A stretch of 64,000 nucleotides of DNA from the NCBI RefSeq assembly GCF_001870515.1, contig NZ_MDGT01000003.1, positions 1,184,842 to 1,248,841 of the forward strand, read 5' to 3'. The notes below the pieces were generated by a model. The model did not search any database and was not told where the DNA came from. It saw nothing but the letters and a program-made list of their open reading frames with translations. The DNA comes from Idiomarina sp. MD25a. Its GTDB lineage: Bacteria > Pseudomonadota > Gammaproteobacteria > Enterobacterales > Alteromonadaceae. A program made the position numbers and the translations under genes. This document shows, piece by piece, positions 44,004-58,033 of this stretch. How positions within the stretch are numbered: the first letter of the stretch is position 1; each line of letters begins with the position of its first letter.

Positions 44004-46274
44004 ATGTTAAACAAGGCGTTAGAACTTACCTTGAACGATGCGTTCAGACTGGCGCGTGAGCGTCGTCATGAACTGATGACGGTTGAGCATTTGCTCGTGG
44101 CTTTGCTCGATAATCCAGACGCAGCTGAAGTGCTGCGTGCCTGCGGACTCAATTTTGAGCAGCTGAAAGAAGAGCTCATTAGCTACATTGATCGCAGCAC
44201 ACCGACCTTTGATGACCAAGATGATGGCGCCGATACGCAACCGACGTTAGGTTTCCAGCGCGTGTTACAACGTGCTGTGTTCCATGTGCAGTCCTCGGGT
44301 AATGCCGAAGTGAGTGGCGCAAACGTGTTGGTGGCTATCTTCAGTGAACAAGAGTCACAAGCTGTTTACTTGTTAAACAAGCATGATATTACTCGATTAG
44401 ATATTGTTAATTATATTTCGCATGGCATCGCCCGCTCGCAAGACGAGCCGATGGATGAACATATTGCCGATGAAGAGGAAATGGCTGCAGCAAGCGAAGA
44501 GCAGCAAACCCACCTTAAACGTTTCTGTACTAACCTCAATGTGCAGGCGAAAGAGGGGAAGATTGATCCCTTAATTGGACGCGATGATGAGCTTGAGCGC
44601 TGCGCACAAATTCTGTGCCGTCGTCGCAAAAATAACCCACTTTTGGTGGGCGAAGCCGGTGTAGGTAAAACGGCAATTGCCGAAGGCTTAGCTTACCGTA
44701 TCGTCAACAACCAAGTCCCTGATATTCTGCAAGAAGCCGTTATCTACTCGTTGGATATGGGCGGCTTATTGGCCGGCACAAAGTACCGCGGTGACTTTGA
44801 AAAACGCTTCAAACAGTTGTTGAAAGAGTTAGGTGAAAAAGAACACGCCATCTTATTTATTGACGAGATCCACACGATTATTGGCGCGGGCGCGGCCAGT
44901 GGCGGTGTGCTAGATGCCTCTAACTTGCTAAAACCATTACTTTCAAGTGGCCAGCTCAAGTGTATTGGTTCAACAACTTATACCGAGTTCAAAAACATCT
45001 TTGAAAAAGATCGCGCGCTAGTGCGTCGATTCCAAAAAGTGGATGTTAGTGAACCGAGCGTGGAAGATACCACGAAAATTTTGATGGGTTTAAAAGAACG
45101 CTACGAAGACCATCATGGTATTCGTTACACCCAGCCCGCGATCAAAGCAGCGGCTGAGCTAGCGGCAAAATACATTAATGAGCGTCATTTGCCTGATAAG
45201 GCGATTGATGTGATGGACGAGGCGGGCGCGCAACAACGTTTGCTACCTCCGTCTAAGCGTAAGAAAACCGTCGGTGTGCAAGATATCGAGGCGATTATTG
45301 CTAAGATCGCGCGTATCCCAGAACAGTCGGTTTCACGCACAGACCAAGACATTCTCAAGCAGCTCGATCGCAACTTGAAGATGGTGGTGTTTGGTCAGGA
45401 TGAAGCGATTGACAAACTGAGCTCTGCGATTCGTTTGTCGCGGTCAGGGCTTGGCAATGAACATACCCCTATCGGGTCGTTCTTGTTCGCAGGTCCGACA
45501 GGCGTGGGTAAAACTGAGGTGACTCAGCAACTTGCCAAAGCAATGGGCATTGAACTGATTCGCTTCGATATGTCGGAGTACATGGAAAGGCACGCAGTCA
45601 GTCGTTTGATTGGTGCGCCTCCAGGCTATGTCGGTTTTGATCAAGGCGGGTTGTTAACTGACGCAGTGATTAAACAGCCTCATTCGGTACTGCTGCTTGA
45701 TGAGATCGAGAAAGCCCATCCGGATGTTTACAACATCTTGTTGCAGGTAATGGACAACGGCACATTGACGGATAACAACGGTCGTAAGGCGGATTTCCGT
45801 AATGTCATTATTGTGATGACGACTAACGCGGGTGTGCGTGAAACAGTTCGTAAGTCAATTGGCTTTAAGCAACAGGATCACAGTCACGATGCGATGGCAG
45901 AAATCAACCGCACCTTTACGCCGGAGTTCCGTAACCGTCTTGATGGTATCGTGTGGTTTAACCATCTAAGTGAAGAGGTTATCTTGCAGGTGGTCGATAA
46001 GTTTATCACCGAGTTGCAAGCACAGTTAGACCGTAAAGGGGTGTCTCTTGAGGTTGAATCCAAAGCAATCGATTGGCTTGCGAAGAAAGGCTACGACAAG
46101 CAAATGGGTGCACGTCCAATGGGTCGCATTATTCAGGAACACCTGAAAAAACCGTTGGCAAACGAAATCTTGTTTGGTCATTTGACGCGTGGTGGTCGAG
46201 TGAAAGTGTCGCTGGATAACAACGATGAACTGAAATTTGATTACGACAGCACCAACGAAGCGATTGAGAGCTAA
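44004..46274 (+). CDS. clpA: ATP-dependent Clp protease ATP-binding subunit ClpA
   Basis: The 756-residue product is a two-ATPase Clp/Hsp100 unfoldase. The Clp N domain occupies residues 1-150, the first Walker [14 protein letters not shown] lies near residue 216, and the second [10 protein letters not shown] lies near residue 499. The ClpP-docking loop IGF occurs as KSIGFKQQ, and Walker [11 protein letters not shown] is present. It unfolds substrates for ClpP, which is encoded elsewhere. The length equals E. coli ClpA (758). A terminator follows. Confidence 0.98.
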   Translation: MLNKALELTLNDAFRLARERRHELMTVEHLLVALLDNPDAAEVLRACGLNFEQLKEELISYIDRSTPTFDDQDDGADTQPTLGFQRVLQRAVFHVQSSGNAEVSGANVLVAIFSEQESQAVYLLNKHDITRLDIVNYISHGIARSQDEPMDEHIADEEEMAAASEEQQTHLKRFCTNLNVQAKEGKIDPLIGRDDELERCAQILCRRRKNNPLLVGEAGVGKTAIAEGLAYRIVNNQVPDILQEAVIYSLDMGGLLAGTKYRGDFEKRFKQLLKELGEKEHAILFIDEIHTIIGAGAASGGVLDASNLLKPLLSSGQLKCIGSTTYTEFKNIFEKDRALVRRFQKVDVSEPSVEDTTKILMGLKERYEDHHGIRYTQPAIKAAAELAAKYINERHLPDKAIDVMDEAGAQQRLLPPSKRKKTVGVQDIEAIIAKIARIPEQSVSRTDQDILKQLDRNLKMVVFGQDEAIDKLSSAIRLSRSGLGNEHTPIGSFLFAGPTGVGKTEVTQQLAKAMGIELIRFDMSEYMERHAVSRLIGAPPGYVGFDQGGLLTDAVIKQPHSVLLLDEIEKAHPDVYNILLQVMDNGTLTDNNGRKADFRNVIIVMTTNAGVRETVRKSIGFKQQDHSHDAMAEINRTFTPEFRNRLDGIVWFNHLSEEVILQVVDKFITELQAQLDRKGVSLEVESKAIDWLAKKGYDKQMGARPMGRIIQEHLKKPLANEILFGHLTRGGRVKVSLDNNDELKFDYDSTNEAIES

Positions 46275-46295
46275 CTGTGAAACGCAGTCAGAAAT

Positions 46296-46322
46296 AAAAA
46301 AGGGGCGTTGAGCCCCTTTTTT
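46296..46322. terminator. intrinsic terminator after clpA
   Basis: AAAAAAGGGGC and GCCCCTTTTTT form a stem with a GTTGA loop and a T-run on the right. The A-run on the left allows it to work for infA on the minus strand too. Confidence 0.9.
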
Positions 46323-46334
46323 ATTGAATCGTGA

Positions 46335-46562
<228 letters not shown>

Positions 46563-46602
46563 CTAGAATTTAACTAATGAGCGTACATTGTACGCATAGG
46601 GT

Positions 46603-47322
46603 TCATTTTTGTGTGTTAGATTTTACCGCTTTTTTCCATTGATTGCCAATAAGCCGTTCATTTGGTGTAAAACGGGCCTTATAGTTCATCTTGTCGCAGC
46701 TATCAATTTGGTATCCAAGATAGAGATAATCCAGCCCTTGCGCCTCTGTCCACTCGACTAAACTCAAGATAGAGTATGTACCCAACGAGCGTTTGTGTTG
46801 CTCAGGGTCAAAAAAAGTATACATAGCTGAGCTTGACCGCGTGAGCACATCAACGATACTCACCATCGTCAGCTTGCCCTCGCTGTCTCGCCACTCAAAA
46901 AACTGTGGCTTCATCCAATCGGCATCACACCAAAGCCAAAATGATTCTGGGTCGGGCGGATACATGGCGCCATCAGCGTGACGTTGCTCAATAAAACGAC
47001 AGAAGAGCGAGGTGTAGTCAGGTTGAGGCTTATCGACAATTGAAAGCACTAAATCGCGGTTTTTATTTAACACCCGCTTTTGATTTTTGCTGAAACTAAA
47101 ATCGCTGACCGGTATACGAAGCGATTCGCAGGCTTGGCAAAATTCACAGTGGGGACGATACACATCGTTATGGCTGCGACGAAATCCATGTGACATTAAG
47201 TGCTCATACAAATGAGAATTCATAGGTGTCTCTTCGTCGGCAACGGTAACGATTAAACGCTCTTCCTGATCCTTGAGATAACCACAAGGGCGGGTGCCTG
47301 TAATACCGAGTTTAACACTCAT
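46603..47322 (-). CDS. bpt: aspartate/glutamate leucyltransferase (Bpt)
   Basis: The 239-residue product is a bacterial arginyl-transferase homologue of the Bpt type. It has the Cys pair YRPHCEFCQACESLRIPV, the KNQKRVLNKN stretch, and the conserved end CDKMNYKARFTPNERL. Bpt transfers leucine from Leu-tRNA to amino-terminal Asp or Glu, turning them into ClpS substrates. It overlaps aat by four bases, so the two amino-acid transferases are an operon. E. coli lacks bpt, but Vibrio and many marine gammaproteobacteria have it. Confidence 0.95.
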   Translation of the reverse strand: MSVKLGITGTRPCGYLKDQEERLIVTVADEETPMNSHLYEHLMSHGFRRSHNDVYRPHCEFCQACESLRIPVSDFSFSKNQKRVLNKNRDLVLSIVDKPQPDYTSLFCRFIEQRHADGAMYPPDPESFWLWCDADWMKPQFFEWRDSEGKLTMVSIVDVLTRSSSAMYTFFDPEQHKRSLGTYSILSLVEWTEAQGLDYLYLGYQIDSCDKMNYKARFTPNERLIGNQWKKAVKSNTQK

Positions 47323-48023
47323 AAATAACGACTAATATCTCCTAACGACCAAAAGTCGTCAGTTAGTGGGCGATCGCGTAACGCAAATAATTGCTCTAGA
47401 AAATGCTCGCGGGCCATTGGCACCGCGCCGAGTGACGTTAAATGGGGATTTTCCATTTGGCAATCAATTAATTGACCCCCGTGCTCAACAAAGGCATTCG
47501 CAAAACAGTGCAAAGCCACTTTAGACGCGTTAGTCGCACGGTGAAACATACTTTCGCCACAAAACAGACGACCGACACTGACACCATATAAGCCGCCCAC
47601 TAGGGCTTCGTCGAGCCACACTTCGACCGAATGGGCATGTCCTTTTCTATGCAGCTCAATATACGCCTCACGCATAGGTTCAGTAATCCAAGTGCCTTCG
47701 TGCTCGGCGCGTATTGTTGCACATTCATCAATCACTTCCTCAAAGGCATGATTCAGTGTGACTCGCCAAGGTTGGCGTCGCATGGCTTTCTTCAACGAAC
47801 GCGAGCAATGGATATCGCCAGGTACAAAAACAGCGCGCGGATTGGGGGACCACCATAAAATCGGATCGTCGGCCGCAAACCACGGGAAAATACCTGAGCG
47901 ATAGGCACTCACCAAGCGTGCCTCTGAGAGGTCGCCGCCCACCGCAAGTAAGCCGTTAGGCTCTGCCAGTGCCATCGACACTGGCGGAAAGCTGACTGAG
48001 CTAGAACTCAGCTCGACTATCAT
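47319..48023 (-). CDS. aat: leucyl/phenylalanyl-tRNA--protein transferase
   Basis: The 234-residue Aat enzyme adds Leu or Phe from tRNA to proteins starting with Lys or Arg. Seen are PNGLLAVGGDLSEARLVSAYRSGIFPWF (in parts GLLAVGGDLS and YRSGIFPWF), WWSPNPRAVF, GESMFHRATNASKVAL and DCQMENPHLTSLGA. These are the family blocks. It feeds the ClpS-ClpA pathway encoded next door and is coupled to bpt. Confidence 0.97.
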   Translation of the reverse strand: MIVELSSSSVSFPPVSMALAEPNGLLAVGGDLSEARLVSAYRSGIFPWFAADDPILWWSPNPRAVFVPGDIHCSRSLKKAMRRQPWRVTLNHAFEEVIDECATIRAEHEGTWITEPMREAYIELHRKGHAHSVEVWLDEALVGGLYGVSVGRLFCGESMFHRATNASKVALHCFANAFVEHGGQLIDCQMENPHLTSLGAVPMAREHFLEQLFALRDRPLTDDFWSLGDISRYL

Positions 48024-48044
48024 AGGCGGCGACTCACAATAGGA

Positions 48045-49028
<984 letters not shown>

Positions 49029-49094
49029 TCAGTTATATGTTTAGCTATGGGGTCGATTGTATGGATTGCAAGGAAAAGGCACAAGAACAACATA

Positions 49095-49124
49095 AAAAAA
49101 GCTCACCATTTTAGGTGAGCTTTT
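49095..49124 (-). terminator. intrinsic terminator after ald
   Basis: AAAAGCTCACC and GGTGAGCTTTT form an 11-base stem with an eight-base loop. The A-run at the left becomes a T-run for minus-strand transcription of ald. Confidence 0.88.
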
Positions 49125-49150
49125 CTGTTCAGTTGCGCTTACTTGTCTAA

Positions 49151-50284
49151 TTATTTAGAGAGCGCTTCACGCGGATCGATGTAGTCGAGGCTTAATTCTT
49201 CGCCTAAGTCATCGTGGACCGCTTTATAAGTGATTTTACCACCGTGCATGTTCAAACCACGCAACAGATGCTCGTTTTCTAACATGGCTTGGTTGCCTTT
49301 GTTAGCCAACGCGATACCGTAAGGCAAGGTTGCATTGTTAAGCGCGATAGTTGAAGTGCGTGCAACACCACCTGGCATGTTCGCAACACAGTAGTGAACA
49401 ACATCATCAATCACGTATACCGGATCTTGGTGCGTTGTTGCGTATGAAGTTTCGAAACAACCACCTTGGTCAATCGCAACATCTACCAACACTGAACCTG
49501 GCTTCATGTTTTTGATGTGCTCGCGCGTCAAGAGTTTAGGTGCCGCTGCGCCTGGAATCAGCACTGCGCCAACAACTAAATCAGCTTCACGTGAATACTT
49601 GTCGATAGCATCTACAGTTGAGTAGATCGTGGTGACTTGACCATTGAAGATATCATCGATCTCGCGTAGACGCGGCAATGAGCGGTCAAGAATGGTGACG
49701 TCAGCGCCTAAGCCCAACGCCATTTTCGCAGCGTTAGTTCCGACAACACCACCACCGATGATGAGTACTTTGCCCGGCGCAACGCCAGGAACGCCACCTA
49801 GCAATGTGCCGCTGCCGCCGTGTGCTTTTTCAAGGTAATGCGCGCCTGCTTGAATTGACATGCGACCCGCAACTTCGCTCATAGGTGCTAAAAGCGGAAG
49901 ACCATTGCGGTTATCAGTGACTGTCTCGTATGCGATAGCAGTACAACCTGATTCAGCCAATAATTTAGTTTGTGTTGGATCAGGTGCCAAGTGCAAGAAG
50001 GTGTAAAGGATTTGGCCTTCACGTAACATCTTACATTCGTTTGGCTGAGGTTCCTTAACTTTGACAATCATATCAGCACGCTCGAAGATCTCTTCTGGCG
50101 TTTCAACAATTGAAGCGCCGGCGGCTTGATAGTCTTCGTTAGTAAAACCAATCGCAGCACCGCCGTTGTTTTCAACGATAACGTCGTGACCATTCGCAAC
50201 ATATTCGCGAACAGCTGCAGGCGTTAAACCGATACGATACTCGTGGTTTTTAATTTCCTTAGGAACACCTATTAACATACTCAC
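49151..50284 (-). CDS. ald: alanine dehydrogenase
   Basis: The 377-residue product is an L-alanine dehydrogenase that converts alanine to pyruvate with NAD+. It begins [20 protein letters not shown] (in part [17 protein letters not shown]), with the substrate His in YTFLHLAPD and NAD-binding [20 protein letters not shown]. The tail [12 protein letters not shown] is usual. It is divergent from an Lrp gene; Lrp often controls ald-type genes in response to alanine or leucine. RBS GAGGG. It is not in the E. coli version of this region. Confidence 0.95.
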   Translation of the reverse strand: MSMLIGVPKEIKNHEYRIGLTPAAVREYVANGHDVIVENNGGAAIGFTNEDYQAAGASIVETPEEIFERADMIVKVKEPQPNECKMLREGQILYTFLHLAPDPTQTKLLAESGCTAIAYETVTDNRNGLPLLAPMSEVAGRMSIQAGAHYLEKAHGGSGTLLGGVPGVAPGKVLIIGGGVVGTNAAKMALGLGADVTILDRSLPRLREIDDIFNGQVTTIYSTVDAIDKYSREADLVVGAVLIPGAAAPKLLTREHIKNMKPGSVLVDVAIDQGGCFETSYATTHQDPVYVIDDVVHYCVANMPGGVARTSTIALNNATLPYGIALANKGNQAMLENEHLLRGLNMHGGKITYKAVHDDLGEELSLDYIDPREALSK

Positions 50285-50444
50285 CCTCTATAATTGACAC
50301 GCATTGAGTGCGTTTTATCTGCTGATGTGATTGGTAAATTTCGTGGCGCAATTATAGACTGAAAACAAACTGGATTACGCACTTTTTTTAACCTAGTTTA
50401 TAGTGATATATTAGGGCTAACTAATTAAATGACGCGATAAAATC
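50285..50444. promoter_or_regulatory. ald-lrp divergent control region
   Basis: The 160-base gap holds the ald and lrp promoters. For lrp, TGATATATT (50404-50412) is an extended -10 with five of six matches, 33 bases before the start codon. Lrp sites would be expected between the two genes. Confidence 0.5.
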
Positions 50445-50936
50445 ATGAGATTTCCAGAAAACACCGATGAAATCACTATTGACAGAATTGACCGTAAGAT
50501 CTTACGCATACTGCAAGACGATGGACGTATTGCCAACGTGGCACTTGCGAAGCGAGTGGGGTTGAGCGCAACGGCTTGTTTAGAAAGGGTAAAAAAGCTT
50601 GAACGAGAGGGTGTTATAGAGAGTTACCATGCCCGTATTAACCCAGCCAAGCTCGGCGCTAACTTGATGGTGTTTGTCGAAATTACCTTGTCGCGTACAT
50701 CGGCGGACGCTTTCGCTGAATTCAGTGAGGCGGCGCGTAAAACCGAAGAGATTCTGGAGTGTCACTTAGTTGCAGGGGACTTTGATTTTCTCATCAAGGC
50801 GCGGGTACCTGACATGCGCGCGTACCGCAAATTACTCGGTGAAACCTTGCTGATGATGCCGGGTGTCGACGAATCGCGCACCTATGTTGTAATGGAAGAA
50901 GTAAAACAAGAGAATAAAGTTCTAGTAAAGGGCTAA
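50445..50936 (+). CDS. lrp: leucine-responsive regulator Lrp
   Basis: The 163-residue protein is an Lrp-type global regulator. The helix-turn-helix IDRKILRILQDDGRIANVALAKRVGLSATACLERV (parts IDRKILRILQDDGR and GLSATACLERVKKLE) is followed by GANLMVFVEITLS and ECHLVAGDFDFLIKARVPDM. It binds leucine and other amino acids and controls amino-acid genes. It lies before ftsK as in E. coli and is divergent from ald, probably its direct target. Confidence 0.96.
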   Translation: MRFPENTDEITIDRIDRKILRILQDDGRIANVALAKRVGLSATACLERVKKLEREGVIESYHARINPAKLGANLMVFVEITLSRTSADAFAEFSEAARKTEEILECHLVAGDFDFLIKARVPDMRAYRKLLGETLLMMPGVDESRTYVVMEEVKQENKVLVKG

Positions 50937-50996
50937 CATTAGCAGCGAGATTCGCTACAATCGGGGGCAGAGAGCCTCCACTATAATAAGATCCCA

Positions 50997-53477
50997 ATGA
51001 CAGGAAGCATAAGACGAGCAATGACAGGTGTACAACGATTATTAGAAGCTGGCCTACTGATCAGCGGTGCGCTCGCGATTTTTCTATTTCTCGCACTCGT
51101 AAGTTTCAATCCAGCCGATCCGAGTTGGTCGCAGACGGGTTTCGAAGGCACCATCAATAATGCCGGCGGAGCGGTCGGTGCGTGGCTTGCTGATGTACTG
51201 TTATTTTCGTTTGGTTTTGTTGCATATTTAATTCCTTTTGCCTTTGCTGGTTTGGGTTACATGCTGTTTCGCAAAACTCATCAATTACTCGAGCTCGACT
51301 ACCTAGCTGTTAGTTTGCGCCTCGTCGGTGCCATGCTCACGCTCATTGGCGCAGCCGCACTCTCTTCCATTAACTTTGATGACATTTATTACTTTTCAGC
51401 CGGTGGCGTATTTGGTGATGTGATTGCAGCCTCGGTGATGCCGTACTTAAATTTTGTCGGCTCAACCATCTTATTACTGACGTTCTTAGCCACGGGCCTC
51501 ACCTTGGTGACTGGAATTAGCTGGCTGCAGGTCGCCGATAAGCTCGGTGAGTTATGCATTACTGGCGCGCTGTGGTGTTATGAACGCATCCGCACCGTAT
51601 GGCAGTCGGATGGCACAAAAGGCCATGATCGCGATGCTAAAAAAGCAACTGATGACAACGAAGACGACGATGATACGCTCGATACCTCGGATTGGGATGA
51701 ATCCACATTAGTAGAGCAAAAAGCAGAGGCTAAGCAAGAACCTGTACTGAACTTACCTTCATTGTCGGCATTAGATGAACACGAAATTGATAATGAAGAC
51801 GAACCGCCGTTCGAACCGGATTCCGTCGTAGATGACAGCGATGCGCCACGGTTTTCGAAACAAGCGGCGGAAGCACGTAAGCGCAGTGAACCTGCACCCG
51901 CAACGGAAGCCAAAGCACAAGCTGAATCGCCAGTCGAGCAAGCAGGGCAGGGCGATACCCAAAGTAACGAGGCGGAAGCGTTACCACCATTACCTTCGAT
52001 TGAGTTGCTCGATAGACCGAATAAGCAAGAGAACCCCATTACTCAAGAAGAGCTTGACCAAGTGTCACGCACGGTTGAAACCGTTCTCAAAGACTTTGGC
52101 GTTGATGTTACCGTTGCCAACGTGCAGCCAGGGCCCGTGATCACCCGCTTTGAACTCGACCTTGCCCCCGGTGTTAAAGTATCGAAGATTTCTAACTTAG
52201 CGAAGGATATTGCTCGTACTCTATCAGCCGTCGCCGTGCGCGTGGTTGAAGTCATTCCGGGTAAATCCTACGTCGGTTTGGAGTTACCTAATAAACACCG
52301 TGAAGTGGTTCAGCTCAGTGAAGTTATTCATCGCGACGCGTTTCAAAACAGCCAGTCGCCGCTGACCATGATTCTTGGTAAAAATATTGCGGGTTCGCCT
52401 GTGGTTGTTGACTTGGCGAAGATGCCTCACTTATTGGTGGCAGGTACAACAGGTTCGGGTAAATCAGTCGGTGTGAATGTGATGATCTTAAGCTTGCTCT
52501 ACAAGAGCACGCCGGAAGATGTTCGTCTGATTATGATTGACCCGAAAATGCTTGAGCTTTCAGTGTATGAGGGGATTCCACACCTACTGACGGAAGTGGT
52601 CACAGATATGAAGGATGCTGCCAATGCGTTGCGTTGGTGTGTCGGCGAAATGGAACGCCGTTATAAACTTATGTCAGCATTAGGTGTGCGAAACCTTAAA
52701 GGCTATAACGCCAAAGTCATGGCCGCCAAAGAAGCGGGTGAGCCGCTCAAAGATCCTATTTGGAAGCCGGGTGATTCGATGGATGAAATGCCGCCTGAGC
52801 TCGAAAAACTGCCGAATATCGTCGTAGTCATCGATGAATTTGCCGATATGATGATGATTGTCGGTAAAAAAGTCGAAGAGCTTATCGCGCGCATTGCGCA
52901 GAAAGCGCGTGCTGCAGGTATTCATTTAATTTTGGCAACGCAGCGGCCATCGGTGGATGTTATTACCGGGTTGATTAAAGCCAATATTCCTACGCGTATT
53001 GCGTTCCAAGTATCGTCAAAAGTCGACTCACGCACTATTCTCGATCAACCGGGCGCGGAGCAGCTATTAGGGCAGGGTGATATGTTGTATTTGCCTCCGG
53101 GCAGCGGTTCACCCGTTCGTGTGCACGGCGCCTTTGTTGATGACCACGAAGTACACGCGGTGGTTGCCGATTGGAAGAAACGCGGTAAACCGAATTACCT
53201 CGAGGAAATCCTTTCGGGTGATCAAGGCGAAGACGCGTTATTACCGGGTGAGCAACAAGAAATGGACGAGGCTGAATCGGATCCTTTATATGATGAGGCG
53301 GTTGCCTTCGTGACCGAGACCCAGCGTGTTTCTGTGTCGAGTGTACAACGTAAATTCAGAATTGGTTATAACCGCGCGGCGCGTATCGTCGAACAAATGG
53401 AAATGTCGGGTGTCGTAAGTAGTGCTGGCAATAATGGCCAGCGTGATGTACTCGCACCGAGACCACCGAGGGATTAA
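50997..53477 (+). CDS. ftsK: DNA translocase FtsK
   Basis: The 826-residue product has four amino-terminal membrane helices (residues 15-190) that anchor it at the septum, and a linker rich in Asp, Glu, Ala and Gln (about 210-330). The RecA-like motor carries Walker [14 protein letters not shown] near residue 487, and Walker B is [12 protein letters not shown]. The carboxyl gamma winged helix ([22 protein letters not shown]) reads KOPS sites. It pumps chromosomes to dif and activates XerCD. It is shorter than E. coli FtsK (1329) because of the linker. A second ATG at 51021 is an alternative start. Confidence 0.97.
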   Translation: MTGSIRRAMTGVQRLLEAGLLISGALAIFLFLALVSFNPADPSWSQTGFEGTINNAGGAVGAWLADVLLFSFGFVAYLIPFAFAGLGYMLFRKTHQLLELDYLAVSLRLVGAMLTLIGAAALSSINFDDIYYFSAGGVFGDVIAASVMPYLNFVGSTILLLTFLATGLTLVTGISWLQVADKLGELCITGALWCYERIRTVWQSDGTKGHDRDAKKATDDNEDDDDTLDTSDWDESTLVEQKAEAKQEPVLNLPSLSALDEHEIDNEDEPPFEPDSVVDDSDAPRFSKQAAEARKRSEPAPATEAKAQAESPVEQAGQGDTQSNEAEALPPLPSIELLDRPNKQENPITQEELDQVSRTVETVLKDFGVDVTVANVQPGPVITRFELDLAPGVKVSKISNLAKDIARTLSAVAVRVVEVIPGKSYVGLELPNKHREVVQLSEVIHRDAFQNSQSPLTMILGKNIAGSPVVVDLAKMPHLLVAGTTGSGKSVGVNVMILSLLYKSTPEDVRLIMIDPKMLELSVYEGIPHLLTEVVTDMKDAANALRWCVGEMERRYKLMSALGVRNLKGYNAKVMAAKEAGEPLKDPIWKPGDSMDEMPPELEKLPNIVVVIDEFADMMMIVGKKVEELIARIAQKARAAGIHLILATQRPSVDVITGLIKANIPTRIAFQVSSKVDSRTILDQPGAEQLLGQGDMLYLPPGSGSPVRVHGAFVDDHEVHAVVADWKKRGKPNYLEEILSGDQGEDALLPGEQQEMDEAESDPLYDEAVAFVTETQRVSVSSVQRKFRIGYNRAARIVEQMEMSGVVSSAGNNGQRDVLAPRPPRD

Positions 53478-53478
53478 T

Positions 53479-54093
53479 ATGAAGCAGTATGGAATCGCAC
53501 TGGCGCTTATCGCGAGTGTGGTAATGAGCCCCTTAAGTTGGGCAACAGAACAAGCCAAACAGCAGTTGCAAGATAAAATGCAGCAACTCGAGAGTGTGCA
53601 AGCCAGCTTTGAACAAACGGTTACCGGCAGTAGTGGTGAGGTATTACAAAGCCTCACCGGTGAACTGGCGTTGCAACGACCTGCGATGTTGCGTTGGCGT
53701 AGTAATCCATCCGATGACACCTTACTTATCGCAGATGGTGAATCGGTTTGGTACTACAACCCGTTTGTTGAGCAAGTCACTGTTTATGCCCAGAGTAATG
53801 CAGTTGAAAACAGTCCATTGTTATTGTTGATGGAAGGCTCAAAAGAGCGTTGGCAGCAGTTTGACGTGACTTACGACGGTGCAGAGGGCGCGTTTGAAGT
53901 GGTGAACGAGAATACCGGTAGCGAGCTAAACTTGAGCTTCAGCGGAGATAAGTTGACTCGTATCGTGCTTAAACAAAAGCAAGGGGATACCACCACTATC
54001 GCACTCACTGATGTGGTAATGAACGAAAGCTTGCCGACCGACCTATTCCAATTTGATATCCCTGAAGGTGTCGAGGTCGATGACCAACGGTGA
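53479..54093 (+). CDS. lolA: outer-membrane lipoprotein chaperone LolA
   Basis: The 204-residue product has a signal peptide ([22 protein letters not shown]) and the LolA half-barrel. Its motifs are [31 protein letters not shown] and [12 protein letters not shown], with [12 protein letters not shown] at the end. LolA carries lipoproteins across the periplasm from LolCDE to LolB. It starts one base after the ftsK stop and overlaps rarA by 14 bases, so the three are an operon. Confidence 0.96.
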   Translation: MKQYGIALALIASVVMSPLSWATEQAKQQLQDKMQQLESVQASFEQTVTGSSGEVLQSLTGELALQRPAMLRWRSNPSDDTLLIADGESVWYYNPFVEQVTVYAQSNAVENSPLLLLMEGSKERWQQFDVTYDGAEGAFEVVNENTGSELNLSFSGDKLTRIVLKQKQGDTTTIALTDVVMNESLPTDLFQFDIPEGVEVDDQR

Positions 54094-55435
54094 ACTGGCG
54101 TTTGAAGAAGAACATGACTTTAGGCCACTGGCTGCGCGAATGCGTGCGCAGTCGCTGGACGAGTATGTAGGTCAAACACATCTACTTGCCGAAGGTAAAC
54201 CCCTGTGGCAAGCGGTCGCGCAAGGACGTTTGCACTCAATGATTTTGTGGGGGCCGCCCGGAACAGGCAAAACCACCCTGGCAGAACTCATGGCGACCTC
54301 CGCCGATGCGACCGTATCACGCCTGAGTGCCATTACCTCAGGTGTAAAAGAGATTCGTCAAGCCATTGATGAAGCAAAACAGCGCGCTCAGCAACAAGGT
54401 CGCCGCACCTTACTGTTTGTCGATGAGGTACATCGGTTTAATAAAAGCCAACAAGATGCTTTCCTACCTTTTATCGAAGATGGCACGGTAATCTTTGTTG
54501 GTGCAACGACTGAAAATCCCGGTTTTGAGCTCAACAATGCACTATTGTCACGTGCCCGCGTGTATCGTCTTGAATCTATCAAGGCTGAAGATTTGCGGGC
54601 GCTTTTAAAGCGCACCTTGCAAGATCCTGAACGTGGTCTAGGCGCGCGTCACATCAGGCTCACCCCAGAAGCGGAAGACAGGCTGCTGGACTTAGCGGGC
54701 GGTGATGCACGCCGCATGCTCAACTACCTTGAAGTCGCAGCGGATTATTTATCCGAAGGCGAGGCTGAGCTTAACACTGAATTACTCTTGCACGCAGTCG
54801 GCGAGCAGCAAGCGGCCTTTGATAATAAAGGTGATCATTTCTACGATATCTTATCGGCATTTCATAAGTCAGTGCGTGGGTCATCACCCGACGGCGCACT
54901 GTATTGGTATGCACGTATTCTTGTCGGGGGCGGTGACCCTTTGATTGTCGCAAGAAGACTACTCGCCATTGCATCGGAAGACATTGGTAATGCCGACCCG
55001 CGTGCATTACAGATTGCCTTAAATGCATGGGATACGTTTCACCGTGTCGGTCCCGCAGAGGGCGAACGGGCGATTGCACAAGCGGTAGTGTATTGTGCGA
55101 GTGCTGCGAAAAGTAACGCCGTTTACAATGCGTTTAAAGCTGCGGTCGCGGCCGCAAAAGCTCACCCAACGGCTGAGGTGCCGAACCATTTGCGTAATGC
55201 ACCGACCAAGATTCATAAAGAGCAAGGCTACGGTGAAGATTACCGTTATGCTCATAATTATCCTAATGCCTATGTGGCAGGAGAGCGCTACTTACCGGAT
55301 GCGCTCGCAGACGCATACTTCTATCAGCCTGAACCGCGTGGTTTAGAAATAAAAATTAAAGACAAACTGCTCTGGCTTCGTCAACAAGACGAACGTAGCG
55401 AATGGCAACGAGGAAAGTCTGATGACAAGCCTTAG
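54080..55435 (+). CDS. rarA: replication-associated recombination protein RarA (MgsA)
   Basis: The 451-residue clamp-loader-like AAA+ ATPase has Walker [14 protein letters not shown], Walker [12 protein letters not shown] and sensor 1 [19 protein letters not shown]. The tetramerisation and DNA-binding tail ([33 protein letters not shown]) follows. RarA acts at stalled forks and DNA ends. The ATG at 54080 ([11 protein letters not shown]) follows GAGG and overlaps lolA by 14 bases; crcB overlaps its end by 14 bases. Confidence 0.97.
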   Translation: MTNGELAFEEEHDFRPLAARMRAQSLDEYVGQTHLLAEGKPLWQAVAQGRLHSMILWGPPGTGKTTLAELMATSADATVSRLSAITSGVKEIRQAIDEAKQRAQQQGRRTLLFVDEVHRFNKSQQDAFLPFIEDGTVIFVGATTENPGFELNNALLSRARVYRLESIKAEDLRALLKRTLQDPERGLGARHIRLTPEAEDRLLDLAGGDARRMLNYLEVAADYLSEGEAELNTELLLHAVGEQQAAFDNKGDHFYDILSAFHKSVRGSSPDGALYWYARILVGGGDPLIVARRLLAIASEDIGNADPRALQIALNAWDTFHRVGPAEGERAIAQAVVYCASAAKSNAVYNAFKAAVAAAKAHPTAEVPNHLRNAPTKIHKEQGYGEDYRYAHNYPNAYVAGERYLPDALADAYFYQPEPRGLEIKIKDKLLWLRQQDERSEWQRGKSDDKP

Positions 55436-55814
55436 TCAATGGTTAATGGTCGCCGCGGGTGGCGCGATTGGCGCAAGTGCACGGCACGGCGTGGCTTTAT
55501 TGATGTTAAGCACGGGTTGGCGGTTCCCTTTTGCGACGTTGATCGTTAACATAATAGGTTCTTTTTTATTAGGCGCTGTATACGCACATGTGCAACACCA
55601 AGGGCTCTCAGAGTCCGTGCGGTTATTTGTCGGCGTTGGCTTGCTCGGAGCCTTCACAACGTTTTCCACGTTCTCGGTCGAAGTGGTGCAGTTGGCGACT
55701 CAAGGCGAGTGGGGGCGAGCCTCAGTAAATATCGTACTCAACGTGGGGCTCTGCGTGTTAGGTGTCGCAGCAGCCATGGCGTTGTATAATTTCTTTATCA
55801 TTAAACCGAATTAA
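55422..55814 (+). CDS. crcB: fluoride channel CrcB/FluC
   Basis: The 130-residue four-helix membrane protein is a Fluc fluoride channel that would form a dual-topology dimer. Signature motifs are [24 protein letters not shown] and [15 protein letters not shown], containing the Asn and Phe residues of the pore. It lowers cytoplasmic fluoride. It is embedded in the rarA-serS run with a 14-base overlap to rarA, so no separate fluoride riboswitch can lie just before it. Confidence 0.96.
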   Translation: MTSLSQWLMVAAGGAIGASARHGVALLMLSTGWRFPFATLIVNIIGSFLLGAVYAHVQHQGLSESVRLFVGVGLLGAFTTFSTFSVEVVQLATQGEWGRASVNIVLNVGLCVLGVAAAMALYNFFIIKPN

Positions 55815-55818
55815 GTGA

Positions 55819-57123
<1,305 letters not shown>

Positions 57124-57127
57124 TCGG

Positions 57128-57457
57128 TTAAATACACTTCGCGGGTTTGGGTAAGCCCGCAATACGTGTTGCCTGCTTAGCAGGCCCTTTAGGAAACAGC
57201 CGGTAGAGGTATCGGCTGTTTGCTTTTTCTTCGCCGAGTTTCTTCTTCATCGCTTTTACCAGCACACGCATGGCCGGGCTGGTGTCATATTCGCGATAAA
57301 AATCCTGCACAAAATGCACCACTTCCCAATGAGCAGGCGTCATCTCGATATTCTCAAGCTCAGCAAAATGCAGAGCGAGCGGCTCGCTCCAATCGTCAAG
57401 GTGAGCTAAATAGTTGTGTTTGTCGGTTTCGTACTGCTTACCGTTAAATTCAATCAT
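57128..57457 (-). CDS. tusE: sulfurtransferase TusE (DsrC family)
   Basis: The 109-residue DsrC-family protein is Tus[20 protein letters not shown]-like [36 protein letters not shown] and the end [23 protein letters not shown] (seen in part GLPKPAKCI) are conserved, with the active Cys next to last. It accepts persulfide from TusBCD and passes it to MnmA for 2-thiouridine in tRNA. It lies two bases before tusB on the same strand. Confidence 0.96.
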   Translation of the reverse strand: MIEFNGKQYETDKHNYLAHLDDWSEPLALHFAELENIEMTPAHWEVVHFVQDFYREYDTSPAMRVLVKAMKKKLGEEKANSRYLYRLFPKGPAKQATRIAGLPKPAKCI

Positions 57458-57458
57458 A

Positions 57459-57728
57459 CTACCAAATCCAATGTTGCGTATGCGTTATAAGCTCCACCCA
57501 TTGAGCATCGCTAATCACCTCGACCCAATCGACCGGTGCTACAGTCATCTCATGCGCTGGGATGACTATTTTACACAATTGCAAAGCCTGGGGACACGTC
57601 GCGGGTAAGTCCTTTGCAGAATCAGCGGTCAGGAGGATCGCGGTATGCTCAGTGAGCAATGCGTGCTGTTGCTCAAGCCAACTGATGAGGGGGCGCGTTT
57701 GAAGCCAATGAGTGCAATTCAGTTGCAT
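57459..57728 (-). CDS. tusB: TusB (DsrH-type) sulfur-relay subunit
   Basis: The 89-residue protein matches TusB/DsrH weakly in the body but clearly at the end: [21 protein letters not shown] has the final Trp of the family. E. coli TusB has 95 residues. It overlaps tusC by ten bases and precedes tusE. It would form the TusBCD hexamer. Confidence 0.85.
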   Translation of the reverse strand: MQLNCTHWLQTRPLISWLEQQHALLTEHTAILLTADSAKDLPATCPQALQLCKIVIPAHEMTVAPVDWVEVISDAQWVELITHTQHWIW

Positions 57729-58033
57729 GTGATCACCTCCGCAAAATTAAGCAGTAAGGCGTTTAAATCGCGTTTGGCTGTCCACTCGAATTCAATATCA
57801 TCGTTGTCCAGTTGGGGCTCAAAATCGCTAGCTATCAAGACAGGTTCGGCATCGAGTAGTTCTAACATACCGTAGCGTTTATGAAGCTCAGACTGTAACG
57901 ACATCCACGCATTATCCAGCATGATGAGTTGTACTGACTGATCTAAGCTGGCGAGCGATAAGACTAAATCGAGCGCTGAACGGGCGCATTCAAGTTCAGG
58001 GCTTAATTGAACAATGGCATAGTTCTTACTCAT
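57719..58033 (-). CDS. tusC: TusC (DsrF-type) sulfur-relay subunit
   Basis: The 104-residue protein has a DsrF/TusC layout: an amino-terminal strand AIVQLSPELECARSALDLVLSLASLDQ (part ARSALDLVLSLASLDQ) and a middle strand VQLIMLDNAWMSL. It overlaps tusD by four bases and tusB by ten, so the three are translationally coupled. Confidence 0.88.
   Translation of the reverse strand: MSKNYAIVQLSPELECARSALDLVLSLASLDQSVQLIMLDNAWMSLQSELHKRYGMLELLDAEPVLIASDFEPQLDNDDIEFEWTAKRDLNALLLNFAEVITCN

Noticed and set aside
51578-52039. Ser-rich 153-codon frame antisense to the ftsK linker
   Set aside because: Its composition is the complement of the Glu/Ala/Asp-rich linker and no family features are seen.
55400-55425. 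Fluoride riboswitch before crcB
   Set aside because: The crcB start lies inside the rarA coding end, leaving no room for the motif, and no conserved fold is seen.
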